Part shown: piece after piece, positions 5,960 through 11,194 of the stretch
Layout of the letters: every line of letters starts with the position of its first letter
Position numbering within the stretch: the first letter of the stretch is position 1
Assembly (NCBI GenBank): GCA_020631035.1
Contig: JAHDIA010000134.1
Span: 1-11,194, forward strand
From: Chitinophagales bacterium
GTDB lineage: Bacteria; Bacteroidota; Bacteroidia; Chitinophagales; UBA2359
Direction: 5' to 3'
DNA length: 11,194 nucleotides
Notes under the pieces: model-generated
The model's input: the letters and a program-made list of their open reading frames with translations, nothing else
What the model was told of the DNA's origin: nothing
Database searches by the model: none
Program-made: the position numbers and the translations under genes

Positions 5960-6943
5960 TTAATTTTTCCAAGGGATGATTTTTCTTTTCTTATTGGTTT
6001 CTTCTGATTTTTGCTTAGTCTTCTCAACTTTTTCTACCTTGCCTTTTTTGCTTTTCGAAGTGCTTTTGTTTGAACTTTCATTACGTTCTTTATTTGAACT
6101 TTCTTTTTCTTCTTGAGGACTTGGCAGTTTTTTTCCTTTTTGTGGGAATGGAATGCTACGACTTGAGCTTCCTTTACTTGAACTACCTTCTCTACTTTGG
6201 CTTGGAACAGTGGTTTTACCCTTGCTACGACTTGGGCTTTCGTTTTGGCTAGGAAACTCTACTTTTTTGCCTTTTTGTGGAAATGGATTGCTACGGCTAT
6301 TGTCTGAACTACGTTCTCTATTTTGACTAGGCTTGGTGGTTTTGCTTCTACTTGGTGAAGTGGATTTGCCTTGGCTAGGCTTGCTTGATTTGCCTCTTGT
6401 TGGGCTAGATTCTTTGTCTTGACTAGGAACTGGCAATTGTTTTCCTTTGCCTGGAAATGGATTACTTGGCGTGCCTTTATCTCTACTAGGTTTACGACCT
6501 TGACTACCTTCTGTTCTTGGTTTGGCTTTTCCTTTTTCCTTTTGTCTTTTGGGAATGTATTCATAATCTCTGTCGTCTCCTAATTCGCCACAGTTTCTTT
6601 TAAGATCGGTTCTTCTATCCCAAAAACTATCTTCCAACACTTCTTGGTCGTTGACATAAATGTCCATTCGATCTCTCTTTCTGCTGGTATAAGAACTATT
6701 GGAACCCTTGCCTTTTCCATATCTTGACTTACGACTTTTGCCCAATTGATACTCTCTATATAGTGCCTTTATATCTTCTTTGTATTCTTCTCTCAAAAAG
6801 TCTGATTCTTTGTGAAAACGCTTACGCAATTGTTTGTACTCTTCACTACAGTCCGCCTTGTACTGTTCTGAGTTGGCATAAACAAACTGGCTAAGACTTA
6901 AAAATGTTGCTGCTAGAACGAGGAAGCTTAATAATTGTTTCAT
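5960..6943 (-). CDS. Secreted protein with CxEEYK/CGELG helical head and S/P/K-rich disordered tail (pair member B)
   Basis: The start is placed at the ATG at 6943, because it gives MKQLLSFLVL followed by a clean signal peptide (1-23, ending VYAN). An ATG 57 bases further upstream adds a polar stretch that would bury the signal. The 327-residue product has a charged helical head from Cys32 (CSEEYK) to Cys118 (CGELG), the same two motifs and same 86-residue spacing as the gene at 5239-5850. The rest (about 130-327) is Ser/Pro/Lys-rich and disordered. It contains three (N/I)PFP(G/Q)KGK(Q/K) motifs (161-169, 219-227, 264-272), many PSQ tripeptides and a K/E-rich end finishing KIIPWKN. No known domain is recognised. 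It is probably an extracellular or envelope structural protein whose basic tail could bind acidic polymers; that role is inference. Confidence 0.85.
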   Translation of the reverse strand: MKQLLSFLVLAATFLSLSQFVYANSEQYKADCSEEYKQLRKRFHKESDFLREEYKEDIKALYREYQLGKSRKSRYGKGKGSNSSYTSRKRDRMDIYVNDQEVLEDSFWDRRTDLKRNCGELGDDRDYEYIPKRQKEKGKAKPRTEGSQGRKPSRDKGTPSNPFPGKGKQLPVPSQDKESSPTRGKSSKPSQGKSTSPSRSKTTKPSQNRERSSDNSRSNPFPQKGKKVEFPSQNESPSRSKGKTTVPSQSREGSSSKGSSSRSIPFPQKGKKLPSPQEEKESSNKERNESSNKSTSKSKKGKVEKVEKTKQKSEETNKKRKIIPWKN

Positions 6944-7199
6944 TTTTTCAAGTGTGTTTGGTGATAGAAAATGTGTTGTTGAACACTTTAGTTTTTCCAA
7001 TTAAATTATCTTAACAAGATGTTAAAGACGCTTCTATGACCCTTGAGTTGGATAGGGGTTTAAGACAGGTTATATTTTTTATTTTGTTAATTATGGGGCA
7101 GCGTGCGTGACTTTGAGGCTGCGCTTCGTCTGGTTAGCCAACGCATGTTTCAATCTGCGTACAAGGTTTCATCCATCCGCTCATCCTTCGCTACAAAAT
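6944..7199. other. Intergenic region with a GC-richer island
   Basis: This gap of about 256 bases has no gene I can support. The part next to the 6943 start (6944-7090) is AT-rich leader or promoter DNA with small inverted repeats (6973-6986 and 7011-7025) and no clear TAnnTTTG site. From about 7095 to 7195 the composition changes sharply to roughly half G+C, with GCAGC/GCTGC and CGCA/TGCG inverted pairs. It resembles a dispersed non-coding repeat more than a gene. Confidence 0.5.
7011..7025. promoter_or_regulatory. Perfect 6-bp inverted repeat, possible operator
   Basis: TTAACAAGATGTTAA is TTAACA-AGA-TGTTAA, a perfect 6+6 palindrome with a 3-base centre, 68 bases upstream of the 6943 ATG. 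Its size and position would suit a dimeric regulator's operator, but no regulator gene is in the window and no -7 box is adjacent. Confidence 0.3.
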
Positions 7200-7232
7200 A
7201 AAAATGACATTTCTTGCAGAAATGTCATTTTT
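7200..7232 (-). terminator. Rho-independent terminator of the hendecad-repeat gene
   Basis: A 14-bp perfect stem (7200-7213 with 7219-7232; core AATGACATTTC/GAAATGTCATT) closes a 5-base loop TTGCA. On the minus strand it is followed by TTTTTATTTT. It is 37 bases past the stop of the 7270-7638 gene. T-runs on both sides mean it could also act in the other direction. Confidence 0.9.
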
Positions 7233-7269
7233 AAATTTAAATATCTGTCATTTAATTCGTAGATAAGTT

Positions 7270-7638
7270 TTAATCATCCCTTTTTCTCCTAGCAGCTTTT
7301 TCTGCTTCCTTAGCAGCTTTCTCTGCTTCTTTTTCTGCTTGTTTGGCCGCTTTTTCCACTTCTTTTTCTGCTCGTTTTTCGGCTTTTTCTTGTTCTTTCT
7401 TTGCTCTTTCTTCGGCTTTCTCTCGTTCTTTCATTGCCTTTTCCTCAGCTTTTTCTGCTTCTTTCATTGCCTTTTCTTCGGCTTTCTCTCGTTCTTTTTT
7501 TGCCTTTTCCTCAGCTTTTTCTGCTTCTTTCGTTGCCTTTTCTTCTGCTCTTTGGGCTTCTTTTTCGGCTTTCTCAGCTTCCTTTTTAGCCCTTTCTTCT
7601 GCTTTTTTTATTTCCTGTTCAACCTTATCTTTTTTCAT
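7270..7638 (-). CDS. Hendecad-repeat E/K/A-rich helical protein, cytoplasmic, unknown function
   Basis: The 122-residue product is almost only Ala, Glu, Lys and Arg, with no signal peptide and no Cys, Trp or aromatic residues. After a 12-residue start it runs in 11-residue units of the form AE(E/K)(K/R)AxKExEK: 13-23, then seven unbroken units from 31 to 107. Seven-residue short units sit at 24-30 and 108-114, and a basic-acidic end RRKRDD follows. Eleven-residue periodicity with Ala at positions 1 and 5 and dense E-K pairs at i/i+4 indicates one long, stable charged helix or a weak right-handed coiled coil. This is similar in style to group 3 LEA proteins or TolA-type rods, though homology is not shown. 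A spacer, scaffold or desiccation/crowding-protection role is possible but is inference. It has its own -7 site and terminator, so it is probably monocistronic. Confidence 0.82.
   Translation of the reverse strand: MKKDKVEQEIKKAEERAKKEAEKAEKEAQRAEEKATKEAEKAEEKAKKEREKAEEKAMKEAEKAEEKAMKEREKAEERAKKEQEKAEKRAEKEVEKAAKQAEKEAEKAAKEAEKAARRKRDD
7318..7548 (-). repeat. Seven 33-bp units with a 66-bp superperiod
   Basis: Residues 31-107 are seven 11-codon units. At DNA level adjacent units differ but alternate ones match: ttcggctttctctcgttctt occurs at 7411-7430 and exactly 66 bp later at 7477-7496. The most recent duplication step was therefore a two-unit, 22-codon block. The array is coding, not a CRISPR. 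Confidence 0.88.
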
Positions 7639-7660
7639 AATTTTATATTTGTATTGATTG

Positions 7661-7668
7661 CAAATATA
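7661..7668 (-). promoter_or_regulatory. Candidate -7 element (TATATTTG) for the hendecad-repeat gene
   Basis: On the minus strand this is TATATTTG, a full TAnnTTTG match, 22 bases before the ATG at 7638, giving a very short leader. No clear TTG stands at the expected -33 distance. Confidence 0.5.
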
Positions 7669-7710
7669 GTAAATAGTGTATCTATTTGAAATATCTTAGC
7701 AAAAGCCTTT

Positions 7711-7724
7711 GTTGCGAATGCAAA
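7711..7724. repeat. 14-bp intergenic word GTTGCGAATGCAAA, copy 1
   Basis: Identical to positions 10417-10430. It contains TTGC-GAAT-GCAA, a 4+4 palindrome. This copy lies between divergent genes, 16 bases upstream of the promoter of the Ig-repeat gene. Confidence 0.55.
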
Positions 7725-7739
7725 AGTCAGAAAGTTATA

Positions 7740-7769
7740 TTGTTGATTTAATTTTATGGTGTATCTTTG
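7740..7769 (+). promoter_or_regulatory. Bacteroidota promoter of the Ig-repeat protein gene
   Basis: TTG (7740-7742), then exactly 19 bases, then TATCTTTG (7762-7769) matches the Bacteroidota TTG-N19-TAnnTTTG promoter in sequence and spacing. It points at the ATG at 7879 and gives a leader of about 100 bases. It is the best promoter in the window. Confidence 0.8.
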
Positions 7770-7878
7770 CTCTTACTCCTAACTTTCTTACAACAACAAA
7801 TATCCACCTATTATACTCAAAAATAGCTTATCAGCAGTTATGTAAAACTTCATTCACATCAACCTTAAAAATTTGGAT

Positions 7879-10326
7879 ATGAAAAAAACCATACTATTTT
7901 TTTTGTTTTTAGTTGCTCATTGCGTTTTTGTTCAAGCACAAAATTGTGATGCTTCTGTCCCTACTGTCGAATTTGATTTTACAGGTATGCCAGAAGGGAC
8001 AATTGTTGCGGAGGATATTATCAGAAATGGGCAATGTTGCGGTGCCGCCAACAATGTCAATTGTGCCCGCTTTTTGATTACCCTTGATCCAGCTACCAGC
8101 GGAATCAACTTTTTTGCTCCTTCTTCTCAAGGACTAGGTGATACCTATATTCAATTTGATTGTGGAACGCCTATGCCTGTCGATCCAGATGGTGGTGTAT
8201 CTATTTGTCTTCCTCCAGAAGATGACCCGACCAATCTTGGTCCATTTGAAATCATTATGTGTAAGCCAGGAAGCAATCCCAATACCTTGGGCTTAGAGTC
8301 TATTCCTAGTCCATATGTGCAGCCATTTGCCGAAACTTGTCCCAATACGACTATTAATTTGGCAACGGCTAGTTTTGATCCTAGTACCTTTGATTTTTCC
8401 AATATTACATCGGGTACGCCCCAAGCTACCAATGATATTGTTTACAATACTGTTACAGGAGACTTTGTATATACGGTTCCTGTAGGGGTTTCTAATACGA
8501 CTTTGACCTATGAAGTGTGTGGTTTGCCCTTGGTCAGTGAAAACTTTGATTGTCAAGAAAATGCCCTTGTGACTGTTTGTGAGACATTTCAAATAAGTGT
8601 ATTGCCTACGGAGGTTTGTTGTCCTGATCCCTTGTCTTCTAATTTAAGTATTGGCGTCAATGGTTCCACTTCTTTTTGTGCGGGTGGTTCGGTTGAATTG
8701 ACTGCCAATAATGCCAATGGAGGTTCGATACTTTGGTCAACAGGCGAAAGTAGTACTACGATTACTGTTAATAGTTCTGGGAACTACAATCTTAGTGTGA
8801 CAGATGCCGAAGGATGTGAATTTACGACGGCTGCTGGGATTGATATTACTGTTTTTCCTTTGCCTGTTGCTCCAACAATTGATGCAAGTGGACCAACGAC
8901 TATTTGTGAGGGAGAATCTGTTGTATTGACGGTTAATACAGCAGTTGGCAATTCTGTGCTTTGGTCGAATGGTCAATCTACTTCCTCTATTCAAGTTAGC
9001 AGTTCAGGAACGTATTCTGTGACGGTCACTGATGACAATGGCTGTTCAGCGACCTCAGCAAGTATGTCGGTGACGGTTAATCCACTACCCGATGCTCCTA
9101 GCATAAATGCCGATGGGTCTTTGACTTTTTGCGAAGGTGAGAGTGTTAATTTGAGTATTGACAATCCTAATAATTGGGATGTTTTGTGGTCTACTGGTCA
9201 AACAACTAATTCTATTAATGTCAATACTTCTGGTACTTACTCTGTTAGTCTTACAGATGACAATGGTTGTAGCTCGATTGCAGAAGATGCTGTAGTCAAT
9301 GTGACAGTTAATGCCAATCCTGCTAATCCACAGATTCAAGCGGACGGACCATTTGCTTTTTGTGAGGGTGAAACGCTTACTTTGAGTGTTGCCAATTCCA
9401 GTGGTTTGGATCTTATGTGGTCTACAGGTGAAACGACTTCTAGTATTGTGGTGAGTAGCATTGGAGATTATTCGGTAACAGTAACGGATGCCAATGGGTG
9501 TTCTACTAGCTCAGAAACCATTGCTGTGACGGTCAATCCCAATCCTGAAATGCCTATTGTTGTGGCAAATGGTCCTACAACATTCTGTGCAGGTCAAACG
9601 GCTGAATTGACTGTTGACAATGCCAATGGAAATGACATCTTGTGGTCGAACGGGGCTACTGTTTCGAGCATTACTGTCAACAATCCTGGGTTTTATACGG
9701 CAACAGTTAGCGATGCCAATGGATGTTCTAGCACTTCGGATGCCACAGAAGTAAACGTCAATCCTTTGCCACCCACACCAACGATTGGTATTGATGGAGA
9801 TGATGCCATTATTTGTCCTTATGAGACATTGACATTGACTTCGAGCAGTCCTAGTGGCAATGTTTGGTCTACGGGTGAAACAAGTCAAAGTATTGAGGTA
9901 AATGAAGCAGGGACTTATAGTGTAAGTGTGACAGATGCCAATGGGTGTAGTTCTGCTATGGCGTCTATTAGCGTGACAGTTTTACCCCCTGATGATCCAT
10001 CTTGTTTTTCGTGTACAGGTGCTTTGGATACGATTCAGCTTTGTAGACAAGGCGCTTTGTTTGGTATAACAGATTTCCCTATTGATGGGGATGAAGTGTA
10101 TACTTGGTATGACGAGAATGGCAATCAAATTGCTCAGTTTACGGGCTATCCTTATTATTCTCCTACAATGGCTGGCACCTATACTTTGGTTGTGACTGAT
10201 CCTGATTATCCCGATTGTTTTCAGGTGTTTGGTCCTAGGTTGGTTGCTGAGGTCAATGGTTGTTGCGAACTGGATGAAGATTGTGAACGAGAGGTTTTGG
10301 GAGAAGGTAGTGGAGTTAATAATTAA
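7879..10326 (+). CDS. Large secreted protein with six Ig-like (CHU_C-associated type) repeats
   Basis: The ATG at 7879 is chosen over the in-frame TTG six bases earlier because it gives a standard signal peptide (MKKTILFFLF...VQAQ, 1-21). The product is 815 residues. The N-terminal part (22-250) is a Cys-rich beta region with CC pairs at 53-54 and 247-248 and no domain I can name. Six Ig-like repeats follow (about 255-327, 331-402, 406-479, 483-553, 557-628, 633-702), each with FC-x-G-x-x, LWS-(T/N)-G, SGTYSVTVTD and NGCS motifs, as in Ig_7-type domains of Bacteroidota adhesins. Each repeat has a Cys pair 46 residues apart (44 in the last), such as 267/313, 343/389 and 690 with 646. A Cys-rich end (709-815) contains no type IX sorting domain. 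Adhesion or surface-layer function is inferred. It has a clear promoter and terminator, so it is probably a single-gene unit. Confidence 0.92.
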   Translation: MKKTILFFLFLVAHCVFVQAQNCDASVPTVEFDFTGMPEGTIVAEDIIRNGQCCGAANNVNCARFLITLDPATSGINFFAPSSQGLGDTYIQFDCGTPMPVDPDGGVSICLPPEDDPTNLGPFEIIMCKPGSNPNTLGLESIPSPYVQPFAETCPNTTINLATASFDPSTFDFSNITSGTPQATNDIVYNTVTGDFVYTVPVGVSNTTLTYEVCGLPLVSENFDCQENALVTVCETFQISVLPTEVCCPDPLSSNLSIGVNGSTSFCAGGSVELTANNANGGSILWSTGESSTTITVNSSGNYNLSVTDAEGCEFTTAAGIDITVFPLPVAPTIDASGPTTICEGESVVLTVNTAVGNSVLWSNGQSTSSIQVSSSGTYSVTVTDDNGCSATSASMSVTVNPLPDAPSINADGSLTFCEGESVNLSIDNPNNWDVLWSTGQTTNSINVNTSGTYSVSLTDDNGCSSIAEDAVVNVTVNANPANPQIQADGPFAFCEGETLTLSVANSSGLDLMWSTGETTSSIVVSSIGDYSVTVTDANGCSTSSETIAVTVNPNPEMPIVVANGPTTFCAGQTAELTVDNANGNDILWSNGATVSSITVNNPGFYTATVSDANGCSSTSDATEVNVNPLPPTPTIGIDGDDAIICPYETLTLTSSSPSGNVWSTGETSQSIEVNEAGTYSVSVTDANGCSSAMASISVTVLPPDDPSCFSCTGALDTIQLCRQGALFGITDFPIDGDEVYTWYDENGNQIAQFTGYPYYSPTMAGTYTLVVTDPDYPDCFQVFGPRLVAEVNGCCELDEDCEREVLGEGSGVNN
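8641..9984 (+). repeat. Six tandem Ig-like repeats (about 220-228 bp each)
   Basis: Residues 255-702 form six units with conserved FC, LWS/MWS/VWS-x-G, SGTYSVTVTD and NGC positions. Words such as gatgccaatgg recur at DNA level near 9487, 9713 and 9936, but most of the sequence has diverged. Confidence 0.9.
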
Positions 10327-10361
10327 ATTTAGTTTTGCTAAAAAACATTATATAAGATGTT

Positions 10362-10400
10362 ATCCCCTTCAAGTAAAAATGCTTGAAGGGGATTTTTATT
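10362..10400 (+). terminator. Rho-independent terminator of the Ig-repeat gene
   Basis: ATCCCCTTCAAG (10362-10373) pairs perfectly with CTTGAAGGGGAT (10382-10393), a 12-bp stem with an 8-base loop, followed by TTTTATTTT. It lies 36 bases past the stop codon. Confidence 0.92.
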
Positions 10401-10416
10401 TTGAGTGTAAGTCTTA

Positions 10417-10430
10417 GTTGCGAATGCAAA
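10417..10430. repeat. 14-bp intergenic word GTTGCGAATGCAAA, copy 2
   Basis: Exact second copy of 7711-7724, here between the terminator of the Ig-repeat gene and the GC-richer island. The two copies flank the Ig-repeat transcription unit in the same orientation. Confidence 0.55.
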
Positions 10431-10625
10431 TGAACGTTCTAAAATAGCCTTGATAGAAGCGGTTACCCCACAGCGGGGCTTAGACAAGCTCGCCTCCTTG
10501 TGGTCAACCTTTCGTTTTTTGTTTTCGCTTGGTGAGCCTGTGGAACTGAAGCGAGGAGTAAAAGCGGATAGCGAGCAAACAAGTAGCGACGAAGTACCCA
10601 AACATTTGCTCTTAATCAAATTTCA
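10431..10625. other. GC-richer intergenic island, probable dispersed repeat
   Basis: Composition rises to about half G+C across 10447-10600, while both sides are AT-rich. It contains short inverted pairs (CCCC-acagc-GGGG at about 10467-10479, ACAAG-8 nt-CTTGT at 10484-10501 and CGCTT/AAGCG near 10527-10555). Open frames exist on both strands (10450-10695 and 10338-10619) but neither has a family pattern, a promoter or normal amino-acid use, so I do not call them genes. It looks like a non-coding interspersed element. Confidence 0.45.
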
Positions 10626-10644
10626 TTATTTTCAAAACATACGC

Positions 10645-10674
10645 TTCATTTCTATATGTTTTGTGTTAAATTTG
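10645..10674 (+). promoter_or_regulatory. Candidate promoter of the lysine-rich gene
   Basis: TAAATTTG (10667-10674) fits TAnnTTTG and is preceded, after exactly 19 bases, by TTC (10645-10647) instead of TTG. The ATG at 10707 is 32 bases downstream. The spacing is right but the -33 element has one mismatch. Confidence 0.55.
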
Positions 10675-10706
10675 TATTTATCAATTGTTAATTAAACATT
10701 AAGCAA

Positions 10707-11132
10707 ATGTCAATACAAGCAATAAAAGCCTTAAAGAAAAGCAAAGGCACAGTAAAAAAAGCAAAAAGTGCCGCTATAAAATCAGAAAAAAAAGCATTGA
10801 AGAAGGCTAAGAGCGCAGTAAAAAAAGCAAAAAGTGCTGCTATAAAATCAGAAAAGCGAGCATTGAAAGCAGAGAAAAAATTGAGCTTGGAAAGAAAAAA
10901 AATGAAGCTAAAATTCCAAAAGGAACGAAAAGTAATGAAGCAAGAAATTGCCAAAGCTAAAAAAGATTTGAAACTAAAATTGGCAAAGGAAAAAGCAAAG
11001 ATCAAGAAAAAAGCAAAGCAAGGTGTAAAAACGAAAAAAGCAGCTGGGAAAATAAAATTTGCTTCAAAATCGTCCACAGGTGCCAGCAAATTAGGAAGAC
11101 GTGTAGAGAAAGTAAAAGGTAAGAAAAAATAA
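10707..11132 (+). CDS. Lysine-rich basic repeat protein, possible nucleic-acid or polyanion binder
   Basis: This 141-residue protein has no signal peptide and is dominated by Lys, Ala and Ser. Acidic residues are sparse, so its pI should be very high. It opens with two near-identical 22-residue units, VKKAKSAAIKSEKKALK (16-32) and VKKAKSAAIKSEKRALK (38-54). A helical K/E/L segment follows (about 55-105; LERKKMKLKFQKERK then KKDLKLKLAKEKAKIKKK), and then a K/G/S-rich tail ending RVEKVKGKKK. The Ala-Lys-Lys pattern resembles H1-like tails and other bacterial Lys/Ala-rich DNA-compacting proteins, which would suit a nucleoid or RNA-binding role in the cytoplasm. That is inferred from composition only. 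It is a single-gene unit with a promoter-like site upstream and a 13-bp terminator downstream. Confidence 0.82.
   Translation: MSIQAIKALKKSKGTVKKAKSAAIKSEKKALKKAKSAVKKAKSAAIKSEKRALKAEKKLSLERKKMKLKFQKERKVMKQEIAKAKKDLKLKLAKEKAKIKKKAKQGVKTKKAAGKIKFASKSSTGASKLGRRVEKVKGKKK
10752..10868 (+). repeat. Two 66-bp-spaced repeats in the lysine-rich gene
   Basis: Positions 10752-10802 and 10818-10868 are nearly identical (gtaaaaaaagcaaaaagtgc followed by cgctataaaatcagaaaa in copy 1 and tgctataaaatcagaaaa in copy 2). They encode the two VKKAKSAAIKSEK units, 22 codons apart. The close DNA identity points to recent tandem duplication. Confidence 0.88.
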
Positions 11133-11145
11133 TCAATCTAAATAA

Positions 11146-11185
11146 AAAATCCCAACATCATTTATAACAATAATGTTGGGATTTT
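11146..11185 (+). terminator. Rho-independent terminator of the lysine-rich gene
   Basis: AAAATCCCAACAT (11146-11158) pairs perfectly with ATGTTGGGATTTT (11173-11185), a 13-bp stem with a 14-base loop, 13 bases past the stop. The A-run before and T-run after would let it work in both directions. Confidence 0.85.
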
Positions 11186-11194
11186 CCCACTTCA

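Noticed and set aside
6944..7000. Upstream in-frame ATG giving a 346-residue version of member B
   Set aside because: It would place a polar 19-residue stretch before a perfect signal peptide; the ATG at 6943 gives a normal exported protein.
7318..7548. CRISPR-like regular repeats
   Set aside because: The units are in frame, encode hendecads and have no unique spacers; the same applies to 5395-5484.
7270..7638. TolA-like envelope rod
   Set aside because: It has no N-terminal membrane anchor and no C-terminal TolA domain; the similarity is composition only.
7339..7689. Plus-strand open frames opposite the hendecad-repeat gene
   Set aside because: The repeats keep several frames open; the translations are Phe/Ser/Leu strings without any domain pattern, and the minus frame has a promoter and terminator.
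7873..7878. TTG start two codons before the Ig-repeat ATG
   Set aside because: The ATG at 7879 begins a standard MKK signal peptide; the TTG adds only two residues.
10338..10695. Small open frames on both strands of the GC-richer island
   Set aside because: They have no recognisable domain; they overlap the terminator or promoter of real genes, and two opposed frames are equally open.

Overview
This 11.2 kb window is a low-GC (roughly 40% by eye) piece of a Bacteroidota genome. The evidence is a C-terminal type IX secretion signal (YPNP start) on a multi-PKD/GEVED protein, an array of CHU_C-associated Ig-like repeats, a 'SCEKE' lipoprotein, TAnnTTTG-type promoters and A-rich leaders without Shine-Dalgarno sites. 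The style suggests a marine Saprospira/Aureispira-like member of the phylum, but that finer placement is a guess.

Layout. Positions 75-7638 carry only minus-strand genes: a GEVED x2 + PKD x5 + sorting-domain surface protein (75-2681); a small PEGA-like lipoprotein (2719-3057); a probable three-gene operon read 5107 to 3222 (secreted NlpC/P60 peptidase, 254-aa charged polyampholyte, four-helix membrane protein), with a promoter at 5159-5166 and a terminator at 3162-3191; two secreted coiled-coil proteins with disordered tails (5239-5850 and 5960-6943); and a 122-aa E/K/A hendecad-repeat protein (7270-7638). Two plus-strand genes follow: a large secreted protein with six Ig-like repeats (7879-10326) and a very basic lysine-rich repeat protein (10707-11132). 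Five hairpin terminators and several promoter-like sites fit these transcription units. The two larger non-coding gaps hold GC-richer islands, and a 14-bp palindromic word occurs in two gaps.

How the genes relate. Two conventional large surface proteins flank a block of low-complexity, highly charged proteins, at least three of them exported. The strongest new signal is that the products of 5239-5850 and 5960-6943 look like diverged paralogues: each has a signal peptide, a C-x-E-E-Y-K motif, a second Cys exactly 86 residues later in a C-G-E-[M/L]-G motif, and then a long disordered tail of different composition. Together with the neighbouring cell-wall peptidase and the repeated GLFDK-type motif in the polyampholyte, this suggests a cell-envelope or extracellular-matrix locus of undescribed function. 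That functional reading is inference.
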